Assembly (NCBI RefSeq): GCF_051020985.1
Contig: NC_135000.1
Location: 23,962,784-24,026,783, forward strand
Direction: 5' to 3'
Length of the DNA stretch: 64,000 nucleotides
Source of the DNA: Nomia melanderi
Lineage: Eukaryota > Arthropoda > Insecta > Hymenoptera > Halictidae
The notes beneath the pieces were generated by a model. That model did not search any database, was not told the DNA's origin, and saw only the letters and a program-made list of their open reading frames with translations. Shown here piece after piece: positions 1 through 13,800 of the stretch. Positions within the stretch are counted from its first letter, which is position 1, and every line of letters starts with the position of its first letter. The translations under genes and the position numbers were made by a program.

Positions 1-1064
1 ACACGGAGTGCATGGACCGTCGAGGGGGACGGAGAGGTAGAGAATTCCATGAAACTGAATTTTCGTCTCGATTACATCGAACGTCGACGGCGCGGGTTTA
101 GGTATGCGCTGCGCGTCCGTAAAATATAAAAATAATGTAGAGAGGGACGGAGAGTGCGGGTGATGGGGACGAAGAGCGAAACACAGGGAAACAATACCGC
201 GGTACACGATTACACAGGCAAACCAACCCTTTTTCTCTCGTTAAATTGGAAATTGCGCTCTTTTTATTCCCCCCCTCCCCGCCGACGCACCGGTCACGTC
301 CCTGGACCGGCGCGCATCGATCCCCGGGAATTTAATTCCCAAACGCGCGAGATGGCATGGCTTTCATAGAATTAGAGAAATCCTATATTGTACCGGTGTT
401 TGTTTTCCAGCGTGTGGCGCGGCGGAAAAATATTTATATCGGCCTCCTCTGACAACGGACCGTCCAACGCGATAAACCCAGCCGCGGCTGGTTTCCGCCA
501 CTACTGCCGCCGCTCGATTCGTTATTAAGGACGGTACGGCAACTCGGTCGCGTAGTTAATCGAGATACCGAAACTAGTTGCCAAGATAGATAGGAACCGT
601 TGTATTAATTTGGACTATGTGCCGCGTATTTGTCGTTTATTAAGCGATGATCGATAACAGGCTTCAGCCACGCCGAAAGCTATCGTGTACGATTCCCACG
701 GAGGAAAATTGTTTAAGGAGCAATTCCGTGTACCAGCCTCGGGAATACAGTACACGGGATTCGTAGAATCGAGCGCGTCCCTTCTCGACTCGCCATTTCA
801 AGGAAACCTGGTATCGAGCGAAAGAATTTTTTCGCCCATTCGTTCGGAGCAGCTGTAGCTTGATTCGATAAACGCGCGGATTAAATGCCGAAATTTCCAG
901 AAAGTCCGGGAACTAAAAGAGAATAATCGATTTCGCGAAACTGCCTTAAAAGCTTGCTCCCTCCTTGAAATATTCTGGCTAATATAGATATCATCGAAGG
1001 GAACGATCGTATATCGGATCCGAAATTGTCTAAAGTAATGTAAATCGAACTCTGGCCCGTCCAC

Positions 1065-1066
<2 letters not shown>

Positions 1067-1102
<36 letters not shown>
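1067..1102. repeat. (GA)n microsatellite
   Basis: An almost pure GA dinucleotide tract with one A insertion. Confidence 0.9.
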
Positions 1103-1993
1103 CCGAGGAATGCGGGCAATTTCCGGTTACCTTTATAAGTCTCGTTACCCGGATTCTGGCCGGTGCGCCCCTTTTCTAATGCATGACGTTCCCCGAACGA
1201 CCGGCGTTTTCTGATTAGGGCATTACGAATTCAAAAGGGAACGAGCGCCGGCGTTCATGAACCATCGTCCACGGGCTTCATCTTCCGCCTGTAACCAGTC
1301 AAGTTCTTTTCCGAGTCGAAATTCCCCGGGCCTTATCGAAGGTCGCTCTCCAACCGACAGCCGAAGATAAACCCGGTAAAAGGCTCGAACGGGCCTTAAT
1401 TAGGCGGCGCCCCGTTAATTAGGCATCGACCGGGGAGCACTTTGGGTATCGGTCCACGAATCGGTAGCGGAAAACAGAGTGGTCGTCCGGTGGAATTATA
1501 AGATAACTGTACGCGCCGGGCCGAGCACTATGACACGCTCCCAGCTGCTTCCTCCGCGCGTGTCTCTCTGCGCGGTGGAACCGTCCGCGTCGCGGGTCCG
1601 TGTAAATCCACGGTACGCCCCTGTAATTAGCAGTCGCGGCGGTTTCGTAATTAGCAGTCGTACGTACCGAGTCAATTAACAGCCGATTCAAGGGGAAGAG
1701 ATACGCGGTGCACGCCCAATGGACGCGCTGACCAGCGGACCCGGTCGACTGCTATCGAGGAGCCACTAAATCCATCGTTGGCGAACAATACTCGCGTCAC
1801 CGGCGATCGACCCTGGATCCAGCAGGAAAAAAAATTAATTAAAACGAGCGGAGGAGCGCCTAGGCTTCCAATCAATACTATCGCTTTCGAGAAATCGAGA
1901 ACATCGATTCCCATGAAGCACCTAACCCCGGACTCGAGCGAAGAAGCAGGTAGATCCGATCTAGCTCTGATCACATCCGCCTCCTCGATCCCA

Positions 1994-2120
1994 TCTCTCT
2001 CTCTCTCTCTCTCTCTCTCCCTCTTTCTCTATCTCTCTATTTCTCTCTCTTTTTCTTCCTCTCTTTCTTCCTTTCTTTCTTTCTCTGCCATTTTCTTCCT
2101 CTCCCTCTCCCTGTTCCGGT
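1994..2120. repeat. (CT)n microsatellite and polypyrimidine tract
   Basis: A pure CT run to about 2019 grades into CTTT/CCTCT pyrimidine sequence. It forces open Ser/Leu and Glu/Arg/Lys frames on the two strands that should not be read as genes. A donor-like CG|GTAAGT follows at 2426. Confidence 0.9.
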
Positions 2121-4004
2121 CGTTTCGAGACTGGTGCAACGAACCCGATCCTCAGCAATCACCGGGCATCCCCGGCGTCGCCGTCGTTTCGCGGGACCAG
2201 CATCCGAGCACGTTTGCGCCGCGAGGGGGCACGCCGGTCCCGTGTGCGTGTGTCCCCGACGTGTCCCGATCCTCTCTTTCCCCGAGAAAAAGTGCCGGCG
2301 CGGCCCGTAAATCAATCGTCGACGCGAGGAGCCCGAGAGACCCGGCCCGCGTGGAAATCGTACGGTGGGCCGGGCTTAATGGCGGTTCGGCTCGCGTGTT
2401 AAACACCAGTTATCTTGCCGATCGGTAAGTTTTACGTTTGCCCTTAGCCCAACTGGTCGCGTGCTCGCCGTGGGTTCAGATCTTCATTGGTAGACTCCGT
2501 GGTTCCTTTCGAACCGGGCGGAGCTTTAGCCTCGATATCTTGTAAGTCGTCTTGTAACGGAGAGCCCAACTGGGGGGATGCGTTACACCTCGGTTTCGGC
2601 GCCGGACCGAGGGCATCGTTTCGCGTCACGTTCGGTCCTCCACGGATTCGGGGATTGGAAACATTTCGCGCGACTTCTGCGACATTACTTGTTCCTCTTT
2701 TCAAGGTGTTTGTATAATAATTAGATACTATGCACTTGTTAACTCGTAGACGAGACTTTAGCATTCTGACAAAAACGCGAGGCATCGAGTAACAGCGTTA
2801 TTATCCGAACGAAGCATGAAAGAAAGGATTCCTTGTTACTCTAGATAATTACCCAGAAACTAGCATCTGAGTTTGTGTCCTACTGTATTCATCAGTCCTC
2901 TTTCTTCGAAGGATACAATAATGTCACGATGAAGGAGGGTCGCGGACAATGAGGACAGCGATTCTAACGAATTTAATGATCGGTATCGCGGTATCTTGAG
3001 GGGGTCGCAACGACAGCCGATATCCAAGGTCTCGGCGGTCGGACACGGGGACACGGTGTTCCAGGGCGGCCCGCGTCGCGTCGCGGCGTCTCTTCCTTTC
3101 CGCGTCGGGGTTATAACGTCGCCTAAGGCTTTTCCATGAAGCCTTTGTTCGCTCCATAATGAATTCAGTAAGTTTTGTCGAGGGTGGTAGTTTCCTGCTG
3201 GCACCCTCAAAATTGAGATCGTTGCACCGCCGGCGAGGGAAGGGTCAGAGAGGAAGAGCCACGGGGAACAACGGCGAGGGGGAGGCGTGGGGTCGCGTGG
3301 GGGGCAATTTATGAACTGACGCTTCCTTTATGAGGGGGCGGTTTCGGGCCACGACTGAATTTTAACACGTGACTCACGGGCGCAATTGCGGCGCGCGGAA
3401 AGAACTCCTCGCCGCGGCTATATTGCTCGCAACGCGAATCCCTTATCCATCTTATCTAATCTCATTTCGTGAATCGGTCCGGTCCACCCGATTAAAATCG
3501 TCTACGGACCAGCTGCACCCACCCGCGGAACAAGCCGGCCGTAACTTTCTTCGCAAGACCTTATTACCGTGAACGGCTTGAAATTGTTTCCGAACAGAGC
3601 ATCTCGAAGATACGTATCTTCCTGGGAGCCTACCTTCGCGGAACGATCTCGTTGCTTCGTATTCATCATTCGTCCGACTAGCTGTTTCTGCTCCCAGGAA
3701 TGCGGTCTGATCATTGGAAACCGACGATCACTTGTCCCGACAAAGAACTAGAGTGGATTTCACCATAACCGTTAAATCCTAGACTAAGCTTCTACAGCCG
3801 GGTATTTCGCAATCGGGGAATCAATGTCAATCGTTCGGAAACTTCGAACCATAATATCGTCGTTTCGAAATTCGCGCTACAGCAATTTTTCAATATTACT
3901 TCCAACCTTAAGGTTCACGTTCAACTGCACGTGGTTGGCAATCGAACCTCGGGTTCGCTGGTGCTCACGGCACGTAGATTATCGGAACCGCAGCACATTT
4001 TATT

Positions 4005-4046
4005 TAAAAAAAAAATTAAAAAAAAAATAAACGGAGAAAAAAAGGA
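4005..4046. repeat. A-rich tract
   Basis: Several A runs broken by TT, T and CGG. No preceding retroposed gene body is recognised, so this is a simple A-rich tract rather than a demonstrated retroposon tail. Confidence 0.8.
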
Positions 4047-7000
4047 ACAGGCGGGACCGATTACCCATGCTTCGAGCATGCGATTCACTTAAGCGTTAAA
4101 AACAAGTCGAAGCACCGGCACCGCCAATAGTGAAGCAATTCCCCGGCAAACAATTTTCTCGAAGGGTCTCCGTCAGTTTTGCAGAAAAATCCTTACATAG
4201 TGTAGAGTAGTCCGTGCGCGTGTAGATGCTTGTAGCCGGCGTCTCTCGCGGCGCATTCCCTTCGCCGGAATCGAACTGGCAAAAAAGGAGAAACGTCCCG
4301 GGAGCGGCTGCAACACGTCCTCGAAATGAACGAATCGGCTAAAACAGGATTCGCGTTGATGACCTACACGCACCGTGAACGCGGCGTCTCTCGTACACGC
4401 ACGGCTACCCCCGCGGCTTCCCCGGAGTATGGAAAATCGTATCCATTACCGCGATCCGCCTCGCGGCTCGGCGCAGGGCGACCGCCGCACAACCACATTT
4501 TCTCACGTTAATAACGCTACAAGGTGAAACGTCAATGGATCGCCGGAGCTGTTGCTTGTAGCAATCATAACTGTATCCTTCCGAAGGAGTGTGCGTGCCG
4601 TACGTACGGCCGCCGCTTCATCAATAATCGGCGAGCCTCGTGGAACCTGGCACGCAGTCGTGTAATGTTGGCCTAAGTACCTTGATCCGTGTCTACAGGA
4701 TCCATGTACGCCGAGAGGATCGCGTGGGGGAACGGGAATGGTACGATCTCGTGGAAATTGAAAACGTATTCCGCGTCTTTCCCGCAAATTCCCTCATCCC
4801 CCGCGCCGAGAACTCGAGAGACGACCCGGGGAATATGTTTCTCCTGGCAAGCTTGTCTTAAATACCTGGATCAAGGCGTAATTTAACACCCTCTTCTCGG
4901 AGAAATATGCGAACGGGTGAAATCTCTTTCGTTGACAGTATGCATTTAACTCTGGCGCTCTTGTCGGGTTCTTCGCGTATTCGGAATATTATTGAAAGAA
5001 ATAGGAACGCGGATATTAGCGACAAGTTCTTGTTTTAATATGTTCAAATTCAGATCAACTTGTACGAAATGAGAGCACGATTAGCTCGAAGAAGACCAAC
5101 TGGTAACAAACTGATTTTTGTATCACGATTGTGTAATCGTTAATAAACCTGTTCGACGATTCTGCACGAGCTGTTGCTATTTCGCGGCAAATAAGTATCT
5201 CTTTTAGAAAGGGAAGTCGGAAAGAGTGTGCGCAGCTTCCTCATTGGCCTACCCTTATACATATAAACATTTCATAAATATTAGATTAGGAACTAAGTCC
5301 CGGCGTTTACGATGCTGGAGAGCCAACATGGAGATACTCGACGAAGATTTACCGGCGAAGTTTCCTTTTCGCAGGTGTCGGTGCGCGGTGCAAAAGTATA
5401 ATTCCCCAGAAATGTCGGGATTTATATTAATGAAATCCAATCGCGCGCCTCGGAGCGAACGCGAACGAAATTCCGGTTAGAAGCTGGAGACTAGTTTACG
5501 AGCTAACACGTTCGGTTTTATACGGGCCCGACTCCCAATCACTCCGGTCGAGACAAAGCGACCTGGCCCGTCGTCATTAATTCATGCGCCGCGGTAAAGA
5601 ATCGTGGCGGCGACCGATCACGGCTGGTGACGCAACGAACAAGGACGCGATCGAAGATAATGAAACGATAAATCCTCGGGGACGCGGCGCCAAGGGATCC
5701 AGGCCGGCACCGGTCGGTAGCCACCGCCGAAAAATCCCGTGGTTGCGTAAGAACTCCGGTCGCCGAGTGTCTTGGACAAGTTCCACGACAGATACACGTC
5801 CTCGATAGCGTGTAAAATATTTTGAGCGAGCTCCTCGCCGCGAGAGATAACCGGGCCCCGGCCGATCGATCGTCGGATCGCTCCGGGGTGAAGGGATAGA
5901 GAAGAAAGGCGAGGGAGAAAGCGAGAAAGAGAGCTTTCTCCTGGCATTAATCCCGATTTAAGCCGCGGCATTGTAACGCGCTCACGGAACGAAAGGATAT
6001 CCCTCTAGGAGACAAGTATTCAATTACAATAATAATGTCGATTCACAAAAGAATCGACTTCAAAGGCTTGAACAGGTGAGCGCGCGGTGATAGTCGCGGT
6101 GCAAAGGATCGAGGGAGGTCGTGGGGCGCGGGGCGAAAGGGGGCGAAAGGGAACGAGAAAATGAGAGGACGTTCCACAGGAGAGGGGGAGGAGGGCAGAG
6201 GAGCCGCGAGGAGGGGTAGGTTGGGAGAAGCGTGGAACGAGGATAAACCGAAGAAGGTACGCGAGCGTGCGAGCGAATACGCGCGGGTCGAGAGAGCGAA
6301 GAGAAGTAAAGATCACCGCGCGAGGAGTGCACGAAAGGGACTCTCTCTCGTGGCCGATAAGCCGCTGGAGAAACAAGGAGGGTTTTCACGTGCGCGCTGC
6401 AGACGGAACAGAGAGGCGACGAAAGGAGAGGAGGGAGATAGTGTATCCGTTTTGTTGGCTGCGTCGATGCCTCCGGGATTATATACGACGTCCAACGACA
6501 ATACGTTTCTGAGATCACTATCGGGCCACTATTGTCGGCCATTAAAAATACCTTCTCAACATTTATTCGGCAAATAAATCTCGATCCGATGGAATGCGAC
6601 CCTCCTGTCCTCTCCCGGATCATCGGCTGGGATCGCTCCTTGTCATCGTCGATATTCCCGCCTTGTTCCGTGCCGCGGAACAAATGAATGGGCCCCGTGT
6701 TCACGCAACGAAAATCGTCTTCATTAAGAATCCGCGGCGGATACATTTTTACCGTGTCCGACGTCTCCTCTCGATGTCCGACAACCCCGCCGACAGATCT
6801 TTCCTCTCCACTAATCGTTTAATTAGCGTTCCCGGCTCGATCGTCTCGACGCCGGATAATCTCGTCCGGATGCCGCTCCTCCTCCGTCTCCTTTTCCAGC
6901 GATCCGTTGGGCGGGCGCGGTGCTCGCGACGTTTCATCGTCGGCGATCGAGGCTAGACAGCAGTTGCACGTTCGCGCGGGAAACTAGTTTCGAAACGTTC

Positions 7001-7648
7001 GGTACGCCGTGGAACAAATTGCTGCCGGGTTTATGAACGTTTCGTTCAGGCAACGCAGCACGCGGAGAAAAGGGCGAGCGAGCACGTCGCCGTAAAAAGG
7101 GAAGTTCGACGCCCTCCTTCAGATGTTTTCCTGTTCCCGTCGGCTCCCTGTGTAAGACGATCGTATTTCCGCGGAACCTCGCGGTTTCGGGGTTTGTGCG
7201 TTCAATGGAACGAATCGGGGATACTCCGACCGTCGTTTATCGCGCTATAAAATAGATTCCGCTGTTACGGTTAATCCCATTCCTGGGCTTCGGCCTTATT
7301 CCGCTTGTATTCGTCCCGTTCCGGTGCAGCTATATATTTATTTCCGCGAGAAAATACATTCCCGAGGCGTCGATATAATCTGCGTTATCCAAGTCGACCC
7401 CGTCCCTCCGGCCGACGCGCCTTAACGACGTCCACGGAGAGCGAAGAAAGACTTTAAGCGCGGAATTTACTCGTCCAATCTCGGCCCGGAGTCGGATCGG
7501 TATCGCGGGGATCTGCGCGTCTCGTCGCTTCGGTGCTCGGTTCGCAGGCATCGGCGCAATAACGGTAACGACGGCTCGATAACAAGAGGGACAACGATAA
7601 AGCGAGGGCACGGTTATAAATACGCCTCGCGCCGAGCCACCTAGGTTG

Positions 7649-7804
7649 TCATCGAGCCTCTTCTTCGTCGTCTTCCTCGTCCTCTTCTTCCTGCTGATGC
7701 TTCTCCTCGCCCTCCACGTCCTCCTCGCCGATGTTGTTGTTGTCGTTGCCGTCGCCGACGTCGTCTGGAGAGGGTGGAAACGCGAGTGCACCGTGGAAGA
7801 GCAT
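7649..7804 (-). CDS. Possible acidic small ORF or terminal exon, unrecognised
   Basis: Seen on the minus strand: an ATG (complement 7802-7804), preceded four codons earlier by an in-frame TAA, opens a 51-codon frame ending in TGA. After about 13 ordinary residues it becomes Asp/Asn/Glu-rich, including EEDVEGEEKHQQEEEDEEDD. Acidic residues use GAC, GAG and GAA mixed rather than one repeated triplet, as selected coding sequence does. A good 3' splice site (pyrimidine tract ending CCACCCTCTCCAG) lies inside the frame at about 7778. The acidic part could thus be the last exon of a larger protein instead of a free-standing peptide. The other two minus-strand frames over the same bases encode Arg or Thr runs and look like shadows. 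Against it: the DNA is an imperfect GAN-type repeat that could be open by chance, and no AATAAA lies close after the stop (nearest about 310 nt on). Confidence 0.25.
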   Translation of the reverse strand: MLFHGALAFPPSPDDVGDGNDNNNIGEEDVEGEEKHQQEEEDEEDDEEEAR

Positions 7805-10800
7805 TGCCGCCAGTTATACGCACCGAGGTGTGAAGGAAAGCGACGAAACAACAACGCCGGCAGTTCGGCATAAACTGTAATACGCGGGAAATGACTTGCT
7901 GCTACCGGGGCTCCTGCGAGACTGCGTATCCGTCCAAGCGTAAACAATAATTAGCTTAATTAATCCGTCGGTCTGGCTGGGCGACTGATAATTTGATACA
8001 ATGTTAAAGTGACATTAGCCGATAAGCCTCCCCCCACGAGCCACCCCCGCCGTCTCCTCTCCCGCTTTCTTATCGGCCCTCCTTACCCTTCGACTCTTCC
8101 AGCGGAACGCGCCGCTCGGCTCGAGCTCTCTCCTAATTCCAGCTCCTGGAAGTCGTCCAATTAAACGTACCATCCACAAGCGCCTCCGCGCAACCTCCCG
8201 CGACCGTCATCCCTTCGCCCTCGCCCCTTAACGCGCGCGCCTCTCTTCCGCGTCTTATCCGTCTGTGTTCTCTTTCAACTCGCGAGTTCCTCCCATTTCC
8301 ATCCGCCGAGCGTCGGCGGAACGGATATTTCTAACTTTCGAGCGAGACACGGACGCCGCGCGTTAATGCCAGCTCGCGAACTCGCCCGATTTCTCGAGTA
8401 TGAACCGAACGTTGCGAATTACGCGAACGTTAGGACTGGGAAGGGGCGAATCGGCGATCCCGTTCGATCAGCGAATCGTCGAATCCCGAACTGATAACGA
8501 ACTTTAGACGCGAATATTTGTTTATGGATCGACCGGTGGCTCGCTGGGTTCGCCGGTTATTTCGGTCTCGCGATCGAAGCGCGAAATGTGCTCGGTAAAT
8601 TAGTCGTATATCGAAGTGGAATTTATATTTCGATCTGTCTCTCGAGTTGGTATGGGCAACGCGCATTAATCTCGCTGTTTTAATAGGCAAGCGCGACTGG
8701 TGGAATTGGTTTAGTAATTTTCTGCTGAATTAAGATAATATTCTGTAGACCAAACAGAACTTTTTTCTTCCAGCTCCGCCGTCGCGCGTTGATTAACTAA
8801 CACGGGTAACGTGAAATATAGTCCCTAGCACGGTATCCAGGAAGGAAGTCTGCACCCTGCAATTTTTTCTAACCGACTTACGCTCGTTCGGAACGTTCTC
8901 ATTTTGTATTCCACAATGTCGGCAGAATATCCCCAGTTTTCAGGCGTGACTGGCGCTTATGCCGGTGTAAACTCGCCGTGTTTTCCGCTGAGACGACGGA
9001 GAGGAATAGATAGAGAGAGAAGGAGAGCCTGTATTGGAGAAGAGAAAGAGGATCCACAGATCCTCCGTGAAACCCAAAGCAACGTCGCGGATTACGTGCG
9101 GACTGGAAAACGGAGGGTAAGGATAACTGTGAGATTAATCGATCCTATCGTTTAATCGCCGAACGAGCTACGGATTATACGAACTACATTAATGTCGTTA
9201 AACATATTCCTGCGGGGAAATTATAAATAATTGATCACTTCTGTGACATGTAAACTGTATTTGCAGTTGCTCCTGCCTTCTATAATAAAACGGTTGGAAC
9301 AATTAACATCGAACAAATAGAAACCATGCGGTCTTCGTGGTAAAATATGTATCCAAACACTGCGAGGCTCATCTTCTTAAATTATGATTCAAACTCCGAA
9401 CACGAACGCTAATCGACCCTGATCCGCGCGCGACGCACCGGCAAATTCAAATAAATGAGGCGACAGAGCACAAAGTATCGTTAATCCACTTAATGCGCTA
9501 AACAATGAAGCGCACACAAGCCGATTATCCAGTTATCCGTGCGATGTGTTGGAGTTACGATCGCCTCGTAATCTGTTCCGCGCGATCGCCAGCGATCGTA
9601 ATAACCTATTCCTTTAAAGAATAACCGCGAACGTTCAAAGCCGCAGCCGTGTAACATCCTTTCATGAATCGTCGGTTTTCCGTGAGTCGACACCGCGGAT
9701 AAGGTGAATTATTCGAAACCAAAGCACGTTGCGATTAATTAAAAGATAACGTTGAACCCGCTTAGGTGGAACACGTGAAAATAACTACGATACACCTTCG
9801 TACCATTCTATACCGAACAGTTACAAACATCATCTATTAAACTACAAACGAAAATTAATCCTTCATTAAACATTCCACTGCAAACGGAATATTCCAAACC
9901 ATTCGAAATTTTTAAATAAATCCGATCTTAAGTGTTTCAAAACACAACGTTCGTCGCGTCGGTTCGAAATCCAGATGTCTCGAGGGGACATCAAAGAAGA
10001 TTTCCACCCTTTCCGCACCCCACGCAATCAGACCCATCCCACGGAGTCAGTCGGTTTGCGCCCGAAGCAGTCGCCGCGATCAACTATCACTTACAGCCAC
10101 GAGTCTTAATCCCAGCCATTACGCGTTCACGTTTCGCTTCCCGGTCGTCTTGACGGTTCTACATGGGAAATAAAGGAAAGGGTCGCGGCGCTGTCGGCGG
10201 GGCATAGGTCAGATTCTGCGCCGGTGTGATTATCCGAGGGTAAAACTGATCACGTACGGCCGGGTGGCGCGCACAATGGCCAACTTTATCCAACTTAAGG
10301 GCTATTAGGAGCAACCCCTTTCGCCTTGTCTGCATCCCTTCAGGTCTCGGTCTCGCGCGGCGCGGGCAACAGGAACGGCGAACTGCGTCCCTGTCGGCTG
10401 CCGGAGATAACCGCACGGAGGGCCCCGCTCGTCTTCCAATAAAGTTACACAGCGATTCAGTGGTACGTGAGCTAACGCCAGTTCTACACGTCGACGCAGA
10501 TTATATTACGATGCCGATTACTACACCGGGCACGACGCTGCAGAGGGCGCGTTATGTACGAACACCGGTGCACACCAGAAATTACAATTACACAGGGTAC
10601 ACGGAGCCACCGCGGTAATGTCTACGCGTCGCGGTTATTTACGATTCCGTAATTACTACGGTAAACGGCATCAACCGTGTGATTATCGTTATTATTGCTG
10701 GCCGATTCATAAGTAAAAGCGCTGTGTTTAGCGGCGCAATTATCAACGGACCTTCGCGGTTGATATTCGCGGCGATAACCGTGTCCCGCCTGTTTTTGGG

Positions 10801-13800
10801 CCCGATTATTAATTTTATTCCTGCCCGGCCAGCGATTTAATCGTCCTAGCGGCGGTGTAATGGGTGATTGATACAGTTGGAGCGAGTTTCTTGCCGTCTA
10901 ATCTTCCTTCGTATTTTGCGATCCCTCGAACGACGGAGGATGTGTTGACGAGACGTTGCGTGTACACGGTACCGCTTGAAAACAACGCTAATTACTTACG
11001 AGACAATAAACACTAGAAATACGCTAATAACGATCAAGGTGTTGGACATTTTGTAGAAGCCATCCTATAATCAACTCCTGCATTTAGTATTACGTTATCG
11101 CGTCGTGCATTCAATTGAACCTCGACGTCTAATTAAAGTAGAAAACTTCCATACAGAAACTCACAAGAAAAATGTGACGCCCTTTCGTCCGAGATTTTCC
11201 AAATCTCCCGGGACGATGGCTGAAAGCAAGAACAACGCGCGCGCGATACGATATGTTCCCATTATAAAACACGCGGGCGCAGTGTGCGCGATAAAACCTC
11301 CTCATTATAAAGCATGAAATCTCACTCTGCGGATTACATAAGTTTGATGAATTATTTATAACGCGAGTTACAAGATTACACAACGATTTACACGTTGATA
11401 ACAATGCAACACGAATGTCACCGTGTTCCCTGCGTTAACGGAATCGTCCTTTTCTTTTCTTGCCGAACGTCCAGTCGGTGGCAGGTCTCGTGGAACGTAT
11501 GGCCACGTGAAATCGAGCAGCACCCGTTAATGATTTCGGCGGGTTTGTACACACCGACCGGCCGCTCGTTGTTAAGCGTCGCCCACAAAGAGCGTTAAAC
11601 CGTGCCGACGACGATGACCTTGTTGCTAGTCATCGTCGATAATGACCGTTTCTCCTCCGGTGTGCCTTCGTTCCCCTCCCCGGCCCCTCCGCCTCGTGGT
11701 TCTCCCTGCTTTTTCTTTCGTGCACACGCACGCCGCGAAGATTCGGTCCGCTACCTAATAACCATCGTCATTAGCGCTCGAACGACGACAACGGAGGGGT
11801 TGAATATGTGTTCCTTCGTTTCTCTCTCTTTTTTTTTCCTCGTTTTCGAGCACGAGCAACAGCGTCCGCGAGGATTTCACAATACTGCACGTAATTTTTC
11901 GGGGGAGGCTGGGAGATGGGGAACGCGTGTGGCCGCGGGATTAACGACGCGTTTTAACGGCGCACCGCGTATGTTTCGTTTGTTCGGATACATTCGTCAT
12001 AAGGGGCGGTAGGTGGCTTTGAATATAGCGACGCGCATGCGGGCTGATTCTAGTTTTCGTTGTGGCATCGCCATCTTTCTCTCTCCCTCTCCTCCCAGCT
12101 TACCCTTTTTCTCCCTCCAGCCTTTGTTCTTTTTTATTATTATTAATGCAGCATCGTTCTCCGCGCGGCCGTACGTTTCGCTCGATTTTTTAATTCCTTT
12201 TGCCCCTTCGGTACGAACTGCTGGATCTACCTGTCTTCCCCACTTTTCATTTGGACGCGGACTTATGGGGGCGCAGGGAATTATAGAAAGTTTCGTATGT
12301 ATTATTCTTTTATTTCTCCGTGCGGAGGTACAGGTGTCTCGAGTGTGCTTTTTAATTCTACAATCGTCACAATAGGGAGTGGTATCGGTGTCGCGTTATA
12401 CGTTCGATTCCAAGGAATATTTTCTGGTTACGTACATTTGTAAAATCGTCCGTCTCCGACGCGCGAAGGGACATCGATCAAAGGAGGATAACGAAAGTAT
12501 AAACAACACAGGTGAACGATCGCGAATCAGATAACAATTTCCACCCTTAGCCGGTCGGACCGGAAGCCCGTGAACAGAGGAGAGCTCACGGGTCGCTGTA
12601 TCCCCGAAACGAGCGTTCACACGGCGAATCGCATCGCGATCTAACTCTCCCGTGAAAAATCGTACCGGCGCAGTAATCGACCGTGGCATCCAAGCCCGCG
12701 AGTTTCCGAAGGGACGATCGTTGTTCAAACGATGCCCGGAATCAACGTCGACTGATTCGCGTTCACGACCGTCCGTGAACCTCCATCGTCTGTTTCTACC
12801 CGAAGCGGTACATCAAAAGAGGAATTTCCAACCGTTCATCACAGCCGAGTGATTTGGATTATAAATTTCATACGAACACAGAGATAAAGAGAGAGCGAGA
12901 AAAAGAGCAACAGAGAGGAGGGAAGGGGAAAAGAAAAGGAAAAAAAAGAAGATAGCGCGCTGTAGAATGGGGTGTCAAAGGGGGTCTAAAAGATTCGAGG
13001 CGGATTCAGTGAGCCGCGTCCATTCCTGACAAATCAATAATCCGTTATCCGAATGAGTTATTCGGCGGCACGTAGGCGATAATTAATTTCGCCTGGAACT
13101 AAGCGCAGTTTTGACAGCACCGTGACTGTTTAATAAACTCGGCGGACGGCTGCGGCGTCGAACGCGGCGAGGCGGCGACCGCTCGTGTAAGATGTAAATG
13201 AAATAACGTAACCGATCGCCGATTAATGAACGTGGAATGCGCGGCTCCGCGCGTCCGTGTGCGTTCGCACGCGGGTGGAACGGAGATTGACCCGACCGTT
13301 GCGTACCCAGCTAGTCGTTCATCGATACCGATCCGCGGCCCGACCTTTCACGTTATAAGCGTTACATTAAGGCCGATGTGATTCACACGGAACGAGACTG
13401 GTAACAAACGAGCCCCGAGTTATACATAACGCGCTCGTCAGCGGCGTGTTCCGTGGTTGTCCTTCTCTTTCGCTGGTTCCCTCTCTCTCTCTCTGTCCCT
13501 CTATTCCCGTTCCGCTCGCGCCGACTATTCGCCAATCTATGACTCACTGCGGAGAACCGGCAGCCCCCTAACGGAGCACGTACGGAAGATTAGATAATTC
13601 TCGTTACAGTAATACCGCGCGTGACACCGGCCCGAATCGCGGCTCAATGAAAAGTGCCCGGTAACGGTGCGCCAGGTGCCATGGGATTCGTACGCACACG
13701 CGTTCCGCGTTCGGCCGACCCAATTATTTGGATCGAGTTGTCGCTTCAGTGGGAATTTTGAACTTTAAACCGCTGGAATTCGTTAGAAACTGATTCCTTC

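Larger units (their letters stand above)
1..7648. other. Intergenic or intronic DNA, no recognisable gene
   Basis: CpG-rich sequence alternating with A/T patches. The longest frames are 216 codons at 1778-2428 (dominated by the CT tract) and an ATG-started 228 codons at 6060-6746 on the minus strand (Arg/Ser/Pro-rich, overlapped by other open frames). Neither resembles a known protein. An 8-bp perfect hairpin, GTCGATTC with GAATCGAC, lies at 6037-6058. Confidence 0.6.

Noticed and set aside
1778..2428. 216-codon plus frame ending at a GTAAGT-like donor
   Set aside because: The middle is the CT microsatellite. Its peptide is a Ser/Leu run, and the frame has no family resemblance.
3619..3700. 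11-bp perfect inverted repeat TTCCTGGGAGC / GCTCCCAGGAA with a 60-nt loop
   Set aside because: One or two such inverted repeats within 100 nt are expected by chance in 64 kb, and pairing does not extend in either direction.
4005..4046. A-rich tract as a possible retroposon tail
   Set aside because: No reverse transcriptase, processed gene or target-site duplication is recognisable upstream.
4262..4278. tRNA T-arm-like sequence on the minus strand (TTCGATT loop)
   Set aside because: The T-stem has a mismatch and no complementary acceptor stem or anticodon arm lies at the required distance.
6060..6746. 228-codon minus-strand frame, the longest ATG frame in the window
   Set aside because: No recognisable domain. 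The peptide is Arg/Ser/Pro-rich, and opposite-strand frames are open over the same DNA, as expected from CpG-rich, stop-poor sequence.
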